From Dichetophora obliterata (Eukaryota > Arthropoda > Insecta > Diptera > Sciomyzidae): a stretch of DNA of 64,000 nt. The position numbers and the translations under genes were made by a program. Under the pieces are notes generated by a model that was given only the letters and a program-made list of their open reading frames with translations, did no database searches and had not been told where the DNA came from. Below are positions 1 to 10,072 of this stretch, in pieces (position 1 is the stretch's first letter; every line of letters begins with the position of its first letter). The stretch is taken from the NCBI GenBank assembly GCA_963920525.1, contig OY986436.1, positions 86,504,289 through 86,568,288 on the forward strand, read 5' to 3'.

Positions 1-1111
1 AACAACATTTTTTTCAACAATCCTAGTGTCCTTAAACCCTACATTACGACTGAAAATGGAATGGAATTTATTCATAAAATTTTTCATTTCACTTTTTCAT
101 AGATCTTTAAATATTTTTAATCAATTTTAGGCTAGACTAAGGCGACAAACCTTTTGTTTCTAAAGTGGTTAATGAGCAATGAATTATCAAAAAATAAGAA
201 TTAATAAAGGCCAAATTGTTACATAATGTTTCTTTCATGTCATATTTCGCAGATTGGAAAAAAATTTGGCAGATGTACTCGAATGTCACTTTTCATTTAT
301 ATTTATTAATTTGTAATAAAATGCGAGTTCTCAGCGACTTAGTTTAATTTTTAAAAAATTAAACAATAAAAAGTGTCAAAATATGCACAAATAAACACTT
401 GTACTGGTACGTTTCTTTTTTGCTCAGAGCGCGTCATTTATAGATACCAATTCTTTTTTAACGCACCAAAAGAAGGCCATTTTGGATCCAGACGCCTCAT
501 TTAGAAAACAATTATTTCCTCCTGCGCAACTGTTTGTTATTGAATGTACAGGTAAAATATGTTGGGAATGTATGTTTTGAATATGGTTTTGAAGATTAAA
601 ATTATTCCAATAACAAAATCAAAAATAGTTAAAAAGGGGTGGTGGGCCAAACTAATTATGTCACAATCTAATCTAGGATGCGCACAATATGTGTACCAAA
701 TTTGCACGAAATCAGACATGAAAATATTTTAAGTTTCTTGACAAATTTAGTAACCACATTGTAACTTTGTAGGATGAATTTGAAAAATGCAAGAAAATAA
801 TTTGAAGACTGGATTATTTAAAGAAAAAAGTCTAAAAAATATATAAATTTCAAATCATATTCGTTAGTAATCGATGCTACATATAATTGGAAAGTTTTAT
901 TTTTTTCAGCGTATACTTTAATTAAAAAGCTTGATGACTTCAGACTTTTGCCTAAAAAGTCAATATATTCTTTTAGAAGTTCTAATTTTTAACAATTATT
1001 CATTTTCACATACCAGGAGTTGTTGAAATATATTACAATGACGTACCAAATTTCTCAGTTTTCATACCATAATTAAGCTTTACTTTTAGGTTCATATTGA
1101 TTTGTTCATGC
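1..1111. other. AT-rich non-coding stretch
   Basis: I see no supported gene, RNA or repeat here. The short open frames lack any recognisable motif and fit chance openness in AT-rich DNA. Confidence 0.6.
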
Positions 1112-1588
1112 GTTAAAAGTAGTGTCCGACCGAATATTCGGTTTCGGTTTCGGTTACGGCCAGTTTCGGCCCTTTTTGGCAGTTTCGGCTGGTTTCGGCT
1201 ATTCGGCCTCAATATGGCCGAATTGAATAACTGAAAATAGCGGAAACTTTTGGTAAAAATTTCGGAACATTTTAAGAATAGCGACAACTATAACTCCTTA
1301 CTCCAAATCTGAAAAAAATTGTAGGCCGCTCGCATTGGTTTAGAAGTTATAGGCCTCCAAGGTTGGAAAAAATAGCCTACAAATCTTTCTATTTTTCTAA
1401 ATTTTTCGACAAAACTACACTCTATGGGTATCATAAGAAAGGTAATTTAAGTACCTATTCAACAAGGTACCAATTTAATTATAAAAACCTATGCATAACT
1501 TTTAAAGATATAAACATTTTTAGTGTCGTGCTTTCGTAAAAGGGAAACCACTAGTTTTCCAGACAAATTGTAAATATAATAATAGATA

Positions 1589-3200
1589 CAGTAGCGAGCA
1601 TAAGTGAGCAAATGTTTAGGAATATTTACTTCAAGGCCCTGTAAAAAAATAAATACGCAACCAAATTCAAAAAATCTTTTTGCATTCTATTATTTACTTA
1701 ATTTTAATAAAAAAAAGTTTAAAAAATTACATAAAAGAGAAAAACGATAAAGAGAATAAGAAGAAACTTAAGAGAAACTCCATATGCTCATTTTTGCACG
1801 TTTCGCAATATATAATTGAAAGTACTGTTACACTGAAAACAAATGAAAAAATGTTTACCGTTATTGCTTTTTTATGTTACACTTGACCTTTTCTCTCTTT
1901 TAACTTTTGATATTAGTTGTAGAAAAGTGTTTTAATCTTACGCATCGCTAACTAATTGAAAGTATGAGAAAAATAAGTACTGAGTTAGAAAATATCATCG
2001 TGGCATTGACTGAAAGTGGAAATTCTTCAAGAATCATAGCCGAAAAATTAAATGTAAGCCAACGCACAGTAGTTAATGTCCAGAAGCGGCGAAATGTTGA
2101 ACGCGTATCAAATTTGGGTGGACGACGTAGTCTGCTGTCAGACTCAGATGCACGTTTAATGGCTCGGGAAATGCGAAAAAACTGTTCGACAACACCTAAG
2201 AAAGCTGCAGAAGCATTAAATAAGACAGTCAGTGAGTGGACAGCTCGTAGGGCTTTAAAAAAAATCGGTTTGGTATCAGCAACCAAAAAAAAAGAAACCG
2301 GCATTGTCCGTAAAAATAGAAAAGCACGTCTGGCCTACTGCAAAAGGCACACAAATTGGAGCGTTGAGGACTGGAAGCGTGTGATTTGGACAGACGAAAC
2401 GAAAATTAACCGTTTTCAGTCCGACGGCATAAGTTATTACTGGCACCGACCTAAAGAGAGCATTCAAAGACATCATGTGAAGCAAACCGTGAAGCATGGA
2501 GGAGGCAGTTTGATGGTGTGGGGTTGCTTCACATGGTGGCATATTGATCCACTAGTTAAAATAACTGGTATCATGAAAAAAGAAGACAACCTAAATATTT
2601 TACAAACCAATTTACCAGATTTTGTAGATTTAAGCGCCTATCCCCAAGCAGAAGTCATTTTCCAACAGGACGGGGATCCAAAACATACCGCTAAAATAGT
2701 GAAGGAATGGCTATCCCAGGAAAATTTTCAGGTTATGGAGTGGCCTGCACAATCGCCCGATCTCAATCCAATTGAGAATTTGTGGTCGATAGTGAAAAGG
2801 CGGTTGGGAAAATATCAAAGAGCTCCTGAGAACATGGAAGAACTATGGCGTCGCGTACAATATGAATGGAATGAAATTCCTAACAACTTCATTCAAAATC
2901 TTGTTGAAAGCATGCCAAAACGAGTTAAAAGCGTCATTAAGAACAAAGGACTGTGGACCAAATACTGAAAAAAATGTTAAATGCAAAACGTGCAAAACTG
3001 AGCATATGGAGTTTCTCTTAAGTTTCTTTTTTATTCTATTTATCGTTTTTCTCTTTTATGTTATTTTTAAACTATTTTTTGTTGAAAATGAATAAATAAT
3101 AAAATGCTGAAAGATTTTTTGAATTTGAATGCGTATTTATTTTTTTACAGGGCTTTGAATTAAATATTCCTAAACATTTGCTCAGTTATGCTCGCTACTG
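1589..3200 (+). mobile_element. Complete Tc1-like element with ~220-bp inverted repeats
   Basis: The element starts CAGTAGCGAGCATAA, ends with the complement, and is flanked by TA on both sides (1587-1588, 3201-3202), the Tc1/mariner target duplication. The inverted repeats are unusually long: 1589-1809 and 2982-3200 align throughout with modest divergence. Long-TIR Tc1 elements of this type are known in flies (Minos-like and S-like groups). Total length is 1612 bp around one uninterrupted transposase gene. Intact ends plus an open frame make this the best candidate for a recently active transposon in the window. Confidence 0.93.
1964..2968 (+). CDS. Tc1-family DD34E transposase
   Basis: This is a 334-residue cut-and-paste transposase, about the usual Tc1 length (roughly 340). 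The N-terminal part (residues ~10-110) reads as paired helix-turn-helix DNA-binding units, including SSRIIAEKLNVSQRTVVNV. The catalytic triad is visible: first Asp in VIWTDETKINRF, second in IFQQDGDPKHTAK, and Glu in SPDLNPIENLW, with 34 residues between the second Asp and the Glu. No stop or frameshift interrupts it. I chose the ATG at 1964 because it precedes the helix-turn-helix region at the normal distance and lies just inside the left inverted repeat. The product should act in the nucleus on the element's own repeats. Activity cannot be judged from sequence alone. Confidence 0.93.
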   Translation: MRKISTELENIIVALTESGNSSRIIAEKLNVSQRTVVNVQKRRNVERVSNLGGRRSLLSDSDARLMAREMRKNCSTTPKKAAEALNKTVSEWTARRALKKIGLVSATKKKETGIVRKNRKARLAYCKRHTNWSVEDWKRVIWTDETKINRFQSDGISYYWHRPKESIQRHHVKQTVKHGGGSLMVWGCFTWWHIDPLVKITGIMKKEDNLNILQTNLPDFVDLSAYPQAEVIFQQDGDPKHTAKIVKEWLSQENFQVMEWPAQSPDLNPIENLWSIVKRRLGKYQRAPENMEELWRRVQYEWNEIPNNFIQNLVESMPKRVKSVIKNKGLWTKY

Positions 3201-4106
3201 TATATCTTAAAAAGTTATGAATGGATTTTTATGTTTGATGCCTTGTTGAATAGGTACTCGCAATAACTTTCTTTTGATACCCATAACGCGGAACACTAAA
3301 AAAAACAGAAAGATTTGCAGCCCATTTTGCATTTTTGGAGGCCTATAACTTCTAAACTTCTAAACGGCCTGAAATTTGGACTTGGATTTAGGAGGTTAAA
3401 ATCCGTATAATCCAACAAAAAAGTATTAAAAAAGCGTGTTTTCGCTATTCTTGAATTATACTAAAATTTTTTGCATCAGTCATTTAATTCAAATATATAA
3501 GTTTGGTTTAATTAAAATATTTACAACGGATTGTACACAACAAATTTATGAATTCGTCTATAATTTGATTTATCATGTTAACGCAAAACATTTTGGTTAA
3601 TCTTATGAATTTGATTCTATCATTTTCGATATTATCATCTCTATTACAATTACCATTAAAATTTTTTAGGTACTTAAGCCAAAAATTGATAATTAAACTT
3701 CCGAACGAATTCTGTGTGTGTGTGGAATAAAGGAAAAGAAAATTAGACACATACTTCTATTTTTATAATACTAAACCTTTAAGAAAAACAGAAATACTTT
3801 ACTTTGTAGTTCTTAAAAAATGTACATTGTAGGTGCATACTATTTTGAGTGTGTACGGAAGTGTGTAATAAAAAATAAAAATAAAAAATTATCTCATTTA
3901 TTATTATAGTAAACTTCAATTAATTATTATAAACTTCAATATTGTACTTTTGTTTTCTTTTAATAAAAACAATCATTTGTAAAAACTTAAATTTTCATAT
4001 TAATAACCAGTTTCGGTTTCGGTTTCGTCCGAATATTATAAAATGGCCAAATATTCGGTTTCGGTTTCGGCCAAAATTCCGGTTTCGGTCGGACACTAGT
4101 TAAAAG

Positions 4107-5055
4107 TACTGTAGCACGGTGTTATGCGTTGGCATCACTGTATGTCATCATTTATAATATAACCAAATACTCCCAAAACCAGTTTAAGGAAGTTAAACTG
4201 ATAAAGAAATTATATAAGCGAACGGAAAGAACCTTACTTTATCTTCCGTAGCATTAATAAAATCTTTGATAGAGCTTTTAGAGCAATATTGATATAATTA
4301 ATATTCTAGTAAAGTGCTTATAAAAACGGTCAGAGTCATGAGTTGAATTATTAATAAACCTGTGCCATTAAAATATTGAAACAGAATTAATTGCATTGTT
4401 TTCATTGTTTTTAATTTTAGTCGGTCAGACGAAACTATTTTTTGCCGGTGTAGATATACATTTACACAATTTTTATAATTAGCAGGAGAAAATTAGAGAA
4501 TTACAAAGATTCAACCGTTTTGAATGATAATATTTTCCTGCAATTATAAATTGTAACAATTTTTAAAAATGCTATGAATTCTAAGCCATTTTGAAAGTTA
4601 AACAATTTCCTAAGTTCTAGCAATTACAAGTGAGCCAGAGTTTAAAGACGCTGACTCCCCACAATAGTTGAGCCCCACACAAAAATTGTCCGTAAATACA
4701 ATGAAGGCTTCGTCTAATAAAATTTGTCTAATAATTTCCAATATGAATTGGAACTAGCTCTATTAGATTACAAGTAAAAATACTTTTAAATAAGCCCACA
4801 ACCACGGCTACCTCCCATGTAACCAAAAAATCGTCAAACTCTTAAATATATGAATTTGAGTTAAGTACATAGAAGTGATGAGAAAAATGTAACCTATTTA
4901 TGAGTCCGGGTTAGAAACTAATAGCTTGCGTTATCGCTGAATAATATGCCATACTTTGTTATTGCTCTAACAAATTACATAATTTTTTCCATTCCACAAT
5001 TTTACGGGTAGCTAATTTCCAAAATATGTGCCTTGCCGGCTTGCATTGCAATGAA
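4107..5055. other. AT-rich non-coding stretch
   Basis: No gene or element is supported. A short motif near 4810 (GCTACCTCCCATGTAACC) resembles the core of the tandem repeat at 34.54-34.85 kb, so a decayed copy may lie here. Confidence 0.5.
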
Positions 5056-5961
5056 CCTTGTTCAAAAAGAAAGGTTCATTCTCACTGTGAACCGGACTTA
5101 GCTGTCCGATTCGAAAATTTTTTTTAGTCGTTTGCCACATGTGTCTATGACAAGGCTGCCAAATATCAGCTTCCCTCGTTGACATTTGGTAAAGTGATAG
5201 TGTTTTGTTTACAACTTTTTTCGTTTCTTCGATTTTTACGATGGAAGAAAAAATTGGGCAACGAGTTTGTATCAAATTTTGTGTGAAAAATGGTTTCAAC
5301 TAGGCCGATAGGCGTAAAATTTTGGTGAAATGTTAAAAGGCATCAATGAAATCAGGCATCAGGCGAGTGAATGGCGGTCACCAGACGAACCGAGACCGAA
5401 GAAACCACGTCGTTTTCAGTCAAAAAAGAAGGCGATGCTCATTGTTTTCATTGACTACAATGGTGTAATTCACCATGAATTTTGCCAGATGGTCAAACGG
5501 TCAGTAAACAGTATTATTTGGGCGTTATAAGACGTTTACGTGAAGCAATTCGCCAAAAAAGACCGCTGTTGTGGCAAAACAAATCATGGATTTTGCACCA
5601 CGATAATGCACCATCACACAATGCTCATCTTATTCGTGACTTTTTGGCCAAAAACAACACGATAACCATCCAGCAGCCGAATTCACCTGGCTCTGTTTGA
5701 TTTTTTCCTGTTCGATCGAGTAAAAAAACCGCTTCTAGGAACGCGATTCACCAGCAAAGAAGAGGTCATGGAAAAATCGGTGAACGGTCTGAAGGCCATA
5801 CCGAAAACCGTGTTCCAGGAAGGTTTCCGTGACTGGATCAAGCGCTGGCATAAGTGCGTTGCAGCCGACGGGGACTACTTTGAAGGCGACAATATTGATT
5901 TGGATGAATAAACTTGTACTTTAATTATTTTCAATAAATGAACCTTTCTTTTTGAACAAGG
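5056..5961 (+). mobile_element. Internally deleted mariner element
   Basis: A perfect 25-bp inverted repeat beginning CCTTGTTCAAAAAGAAAG lies at 5056-5080 and 5937-5961, typical of mariner ends. The outermost bases have diverged and no clean TA duplication remains. At about 0.9 kb it is shorter than the ~1.3 kb of complete mariners. The missing part is the first half of the transposase (see the pseudogene entry). Confidence 0.85.
5241..5911 (+). pseudogene. Mariner transposase, deleted and frameshifted
   Basis: The ATG at 5241 opens a normal mariner N-terminus (EEKIGQRVCIKFCVKNGF). The sequence then jumps to the second half of the catalytic domain (ASEWRSPDEPRPKKPRRF, followed by VFIDYNGVIHHEF), so roughly the DNA-binding half and the first Asp are gone. 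Further on, WILHHDNAPSH carries the second Asp and FDFFLFD the third. These pieces lie in different frames, with shifts near 5490 and 5690. The C-terminus ends GDNIDLDE at 5911. The product cannot be functional; the element could only have moved using another copy's transposase. Confidence 0.85.
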
Positions 5962-6346
5962 TGGTATATAAACGTACAACTAGAATATTTGGTCAAGCCC
6001 CAGACTTGAAAGTAGAAAAAATCAACCCTAAATTCATGGTTCTAAGTCACGGCTTCCTTGGTTGGCTACTCGAAAAAAGCAATTATTTACACACCTAACG
6101 ATTGAGTAGAAATTGTTGCACAAAGTAAATGTAAGAAGCGATTTATAGTAAGAAATAAGAAAAAAGAAGATTTTGCGTCCGCAAAAAACCTAAGGGAGAA
6201 AGCAGTTATGCGGAAAACGTCTTTGGATTGTCACCAATTAAATTGGCTTAAGTTTAGATGAATGCAATATCGTATATCGTATTTATTAAGCATAACTTAT
6301 AAAGACAGTTCATATTTAATGGATGATTTTATAAAATAGACTTTAA
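5962..6346. other. Non-coding stretch between mariner relic and interrupted exon
   Basis: No feature seen. A stop codon at 6344-6346 bounds the open frame that follows. Confidence 0.5.
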
Positions 6347-6450
6347 AAAAATAAAGTAGGCAGACTTTCCGAAGTCAAACAGGAAGCGCTTTATAAAAAC
6401 AACAGAACTGTGTCAGCATCAAAGAAAAAGGATATACTGGATCTACTAAA

Positions 6451-7254
6451 TATCATTGGCCATAATACGCGCGAAGTCAGTGCAGCTTTTTCCAGATTAG
6501 AAAGAGAGTCAAGTCGAATGGGTCTGTCAGTGAATGCAGATAAGACGAAATACTTAGTGTCAACAAACAAACAGTCCCAGCGTCTTGGAACCCACGTTAC
6601 CGTTGACAATACCTCCTTCGAGGTTGTGAAGAACTTCGTTTATCTGGGATCCAGCATTAATTCAACCAACGACATCAGCATTGAGATCAAACGAAGAATA
6701 ACTCTTGCCAACAGGTGTTACTTTGGGCTCAGTAGGCAATTGAGAAGCAGAGCCCTCTCTCGACGAACGAAAATCTCGCTCTATAAATCGCTCATCATGC
6801 CCGTCCTACTTTACGCATCACAAACCTGGACGCTGAGCAGTTTAGATGAAAAGACTTTAGGAGCATTCGAGAGAAAGATTCTTCGTAAGATCTTCGGACC
6901 AATCTGCGTCAATGGCGAGTACCGAATACGGTGGAATGATGAACTCTATGAGCTGTACGCTGACATCGACATAGTCAAGTGCATTAAAATCGAGCGGCTT
7001 CGCTGGCTTGGTCATGTTCAGCGCATGAAAGACGATGCTCCAGTGAAGAAAACATTCGATTCCGGTACCCAACGGCGGTCAACGCAGAAGAGGATGACCG
7101 CATCTTCGTTGGAAAGACCAAGTAGAGGACAACCTGACGAAGCTTGGAATTTCCGATTGGCGCCAGCAAGCGAAAGACAGAAATGGCTGGCGCAAATTCT
7201 TAGATGAGGCCAAGACCGACATATAGTTGTAGCGCCAACTAAGTAAGTAAGTAA
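6451..7254 (+). mobile_element. 5'-truncated non-LTR retrotransposon, copy 1
   Basis: This is the 3' end of a LINE. It is 5'-truncated just after the reverse transcriptase active site and ends in an AAGTAAGTAAGTAAG tail with almost no 3' UTR. The target duplication GGATCTACTAAA (12 bp) lies at 6439-6450 and 7255-7266. Truncation, tail and duplication together are the marks of target-primed reverse transcription. The C-terminal protein style suggests an RTE-like clade, but related clades are possible. Confidence 0.85.
6453..7250 (+). pseudogene. Reverse transcriptase C-terminal fragment, copy 1
   Basis: The frame covers the end of the palm, the thumb and the C-terminal region of a LINE reverse transcriptase: MGLSVNADKTKYLVST, FVYLGSSINS, IKRRITLANRCYFGL, PVLLYASQTWTL, LRWLGHVQRMKDDAP. 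The catalytic YADD would lie just upstream of the truncation and is absent. Compared with copy 2 (14846-15410) this copy has one extra base near 7062, which shifts the frame for the last ~60 codons. In copy 2 that tail reads RLHLRWKDQVEGNLT and WRQQAMDRNGWRKFLDEA, typical of RTE-like tails. Confidence 0.85.
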
Positions 7255-7530
7255 GGATCTACTAAAATATACTCCATCAGTACACCACGATTTTTTTACC
7301 AATTTGGCATCAACACGGCAATTAGGTTTAGAAAATGAGTTTTCAGATGACGATAACGATGAAAACTTATATTTGTAAAGATTTTTGATTAATTTTTTTT
7401 AACATGTTTATAATGTCATAGGGTAGGTATGTCATACAAATGCATTTTTTTACTGGTTATCTTAAAATGGAAATGGTTAAGTTATCTTTACTAATAATGA
7501 AATTTCTTTTAAAAGGGCATTCAATCATTA

Positions 7531-7933
7531 GTGCATATTTTAAAAAAAAATGGCTTTTTTTATATTTATTGCGCATATTTTTGTGTATTTTACAATAAGT
7601 GCAAGTGGTTTTTGCATATTTTTGCTTTTTTTGATTTACAACCATATACATTTAGTGCGGCATATTTTGGGAAAAGATAAGCTTTAATTATTATCTACTT
7701 TTATGTTTACTTCATATTTTTTTTTTGTTGTTTCTGATAAATTTATTTTATATGTTTTTTAAAATGAATTGTATTTAATTTTTTTGTTAAATTACATGAT
7801 ATATTTATTTTTGAACCGATAATAAAATATTAGAAAAATAGTTTTAATTGCGTATTTTACCGGTTTTCATTGCATATTTTAGAGTTCTAAATATTTTAAT
7901 GGCTATATGCGCATATTTTCGATTTTTAGTGCA
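7531..7933. repeat. Cluster of GCATATTT motifs
   Basis: At least six close matches to TGCATATTTT or GCGCATATTTT occur within 400 bp (about 7531, 7571, 7612, 7658, 7870, 7909), plus GCGTATTTT near 7849. They follow directly after the stop codon of the split exon. Such motif arrays occur in subterminal regions of DNA transposons, where transposase binds. The complement (AATATGCACAAAAATGCAT) recurs at about 55704-55730. Confidence 0.6.
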
Positions 7934-8077
7934 TGAGATTTCTAGAGTAAATAGAAACAACTGTGTTTTATTTCAACTGTGGAGCTTTTATAGTTCCATT
8001 CTGGCGTGCTATTATTCAGAAAACCACAAAGAGATGTTTTAATCCTACTTCCGAAACTAAATGCAGTCATTCCTTAG

Positions 8078-8334
8078 CAATATCACCCATTAGATTTTTA
8101 CAGAGAAAAGAGAAATTTTAGAAAATTTGCAGAGGACAGGTGACTTAAGTCCAGGCATTTTATATCTCCCTTAATAATGAAGATAATTGCTAAGGGGTGG
8201 ATTTGTCCAACTTCTAGGTAGAAATGCTGTTATTTCTTTTCAATAAATTCTTAAGAATATCCCCCTTTAGATTTCTACAGCGGAAACGAGAAATTTAAAA
8301 AGTTTTCAGTGGACTAGTGGCATAAATCCAAATT
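8078..8334. repeat. Two-copy direct repeat, ~172-bp period
   Basis: Sequence at about 8078-8162 (with TTAGATTTTTACAG and GAGAAATTTTA) recurs diverged at about 8251-8334 (TTAGATTTCTACAG and GAGAAATTTA). The rest of 7934-8945 is AT-rich with no gene seen. Confidence 0.6.
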
Positions 8335-8945
8335 TTTTACTAGTTTGCAATATTCTGCATCATTTTTGGGTATCATTTAGTTTATTTTTTACGATATAAA
8401 TAGCTCCATTTATGCTCTTGACCTAGCTTAAACGCAAAACTGAATTTATGCTTGGAATTTATTATAAGAATTTTTCTAAATATTCGATTTTCTCAAAACT
8501 ACCAAAAATGGACTGGCGCCACTGTGCTCTGAGCAGCTCATATGTAAAGAATATAAAGTATATATTTTGTGCCACGTTCACTAATATTTTCACAACACTG
8601 TTTTTTTTTAAATAACAACTATTGTATTATTTATTTTCATGGAGTGCTAACTAAATTAGTAGTTTTTTGTTCTTAAACATATTAATTATTTTTATCTTTC
8701 CTACAAAAAAAAATCAACCAAAAAATACTGTCCGTTTTATTTTTATTAATAAAAAACAAATTAAGTGAAACTTATACTTGTAATAAATTGGTGCTGTTTT
8801 TATGGGAGTGATACTAAAAATATGTGAAAAATTTGTGAGCATGCATACATGACTTGTAAATTATTAAAGCAAACTTGGTTTATAAATTATGTAAGCCAAT
8901 GAGTAAAAATAATTAGGGTATTTATTTGCCGGCACCATGTCTACA

Positions 8946-9163
8946 CAGGGAGTAAAACTAGACAAGGTAGTGTTAGGGGTGAATGTGTTCTCATTCTTAG
9001 TGACCATAACTGTCAAATTCAGCCATTTTGGTATTTTCGCCAATTTTTGCCTTCATATTGCATTCTCATTGGTTGCAGATTTTGTATGAACTGTCAACTT
9101 CCTTTTGACAGTTTCGGTTACCGGCTTTCCGCCCTGACACTACCTTGCCTAGTTATACTACGG
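8946..9163 (-). mobile_element. P-like MITE, copy A (inverted relative to copy B)
   Basis: Ends carry inverted AACTAGACAAGGTAGTG and its degenerate partner; the body aligns base for base, in reverse complement, with copy B at 9257-9471. Both contain AACTGTCAAA and GCAATATGAAGGCAAAAAT. The outermost bases are eroded and no clean target duplication is left. It holds no coding capacity. Confidence 0.75.
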
Positions 9164-9256
9164 TGTTACGTTTTTTTGTTAACTTGTGTTTTCATAATTC
9201 TCAATTTCTCATAATTATCAAGTGACATAATTTCTTCTTGAGGACAAAGGTGCAGT

Positions 9257-9471
9257 CATGGCAAAATTAGACAAGGTAGTGTTAGGGCGGAGAGCCGGTC
9301 ACCGAAACTGTCAAAACGAAGTTGACATTTCATACAAAATCTGCAACTAATGAAAATGCAATATGAAGGCAAAAATTGGCAAAAATACCAAAAAGGCTGA
9401 GTTTGACAGTTATGGTCATAAAGAAAGATAACACATTCAGCCCTAATACTACCTTGTCTAGTTCTACTATG
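9257..9471 (+). mobile_element. P-superfamily-type MITE, copy B
   Basis: A 215-bp element with inverted ends CATGGCAAAATTAGACAAGG and CATAGTAGAACTAGACAAGG. It is bounded by a perfect 8-bp duplication GGTGCAGT (9249-9256, 9472-9479). A CATG-type start, AAGGT a few bases inside and 8-bp duplications match the Drosophila P element layout. It is non-autonomous. A hAT origin (also 8-bp duplications) is the main alternative. Confidence 0.75.
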
Positions 9472-9479
9472 GGTGCAGT

Positions 9480-9920
9480 CACCTCTGTGTACACATGCGA
9501 GTTCTCCCTTGAGCTGCGTAAATTGGAATTTTTATCGGCCCATACTGATATGAAGATCTACACTCTCTAAAGTTCTTTTCTTCGCGTTTTTGCTCTTTTT
9601 TTGCAAATATCAAATTGCCCAATTTTAGAAACATCTGTTTTTGACATTTCTCTCATTTACTGCTCTCTGAACATTAGCACATTTTAAGGCATTTCTCAAA
9701 TTGAGTTTCGATTTACTCAGAAAACGAATTGAGTTTAGTTGAGTTTTATCCTGCATCATCGTTCTGGGAACTCTAGAGTTTATTTTGAGCTCTATAGCAA
9801 AACTCAGCTTTGTACTGGAAAATCAAACTAAACTCTTTGTATAGACATAGCATAATACACGTTAGGTTAGGCAATGCCTAAAAGTATACTTAAAAAAATT
9901 ATTTGAGTGCTAAACCTTGA
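9480..9920. other. Non-coding stretch
   Basis: No gene or element is supported. Near 9690-9830 short related motifs (GAGTTTCGATTTACTCAG, GAATTGAGTTTAGTTGAG) repeat loosely. Confidence 0.45.
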
Positions 9921-10072
9921 GACTAACTGCATTAATCTGTATCACGAAGCAGCACACCAACGACAAGCAAGACACGAGAAGCAATACTTTTTTCTATACG
10001 AAATTCTATTGCTTCTCGTGTCTTGCTTGTCGTTGGTGTGCATTTTCGTTGTACAGAATAAAGCAGTTAGCA
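9921..10072. repeat. Long hairpin with perfect 35-bp stem
   Basis: The arms 9952-9986 and 10007-10041 are perfect reverse complements (35 bp, starting GCACACCAACGACAAGC) around a 20-nt loop. Imperfect pairing extends outward to about 9921 and 10072 (CTAACTGC against GCAGTTAG). Perfect pairing points to a recent foldback. A transcript would form a 90-nt hairpin that could feed small-RNA processing. No target duplication was found at its edges. Confidence 0.85.

Larger units (their letters stand above)
1270..3450. repeat. Internal foldback arms of the hAT element, split by the Tc1 insertion
   Basis: Sequence at about 1270-1520 reappears in reverse complement at about 3205-3450. Examples are a 23-bp perfect block around GGAGGCCTATAACTTC (1337-1359 against about 3335-3357) and a 17-bp block around TTGTTGAATAGGTAC (about 1451-1469 against 3240-3257). 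The arms are diverged overall but collinear over roughly 250 bp. The Tc1 element sits between them, near the loop of the inferred palindrome. The hAT element was therefore a foldback-like structure before the Tc1 landed. Confidence 0.75.
1120..4098. mobile_element. Non-autonomous hAT-type transposon, carrying a nested Tc1
   Basis: The ends are inverted copies starting TAGTGTCCGACCGAA, followed by repeats of TTTCGG and GGCCGAA. They are bounded by a perfect 8-bp duplication, GTTAAAAG, at 1112-1119 and 4099-4106. An 8-bp duplication with a TA-G start is the hAT signature. Without the nested Tc1 (1589-3200) and its TA, the element is about 1.37 kb and has no hAT transposase, so it is non-autonomous. 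The perfect duplication suggests it is not very old. The family within hAT is not identified. Confidence 0.85.
6347..7378 (+). pseudogene. Last coding exon of an unidentified gene, split by a LINE insertion
   Basis: Open frame 6347-6450 continues at 7267-7378 in the same frame once the LINE insert and one copy of its target duplication are removed. The joined peptide ends with ASKKKDILDLLKYTPSVHHD, then an acidic DDDNDE stretch and a stop at 7376. A plausible splice acceptor (GGCAG at 6359-6363) precedes it. I do not recognise the family. The AT-rich 3' flank with repeated GCATATTT motifs suggests it may be the end of an old DNA transposon rather than a host gene. No upstream exons were recognised. 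Confidence 0.5.

Noticed and set aside
1131..1190. GGTTTC repeats resembling telomeric or satellite DNA
   Set aside because: They are the subterminal part of the hAT element; the inverted counterpart at 4010-4098 and the 8-bp duplication explain them.
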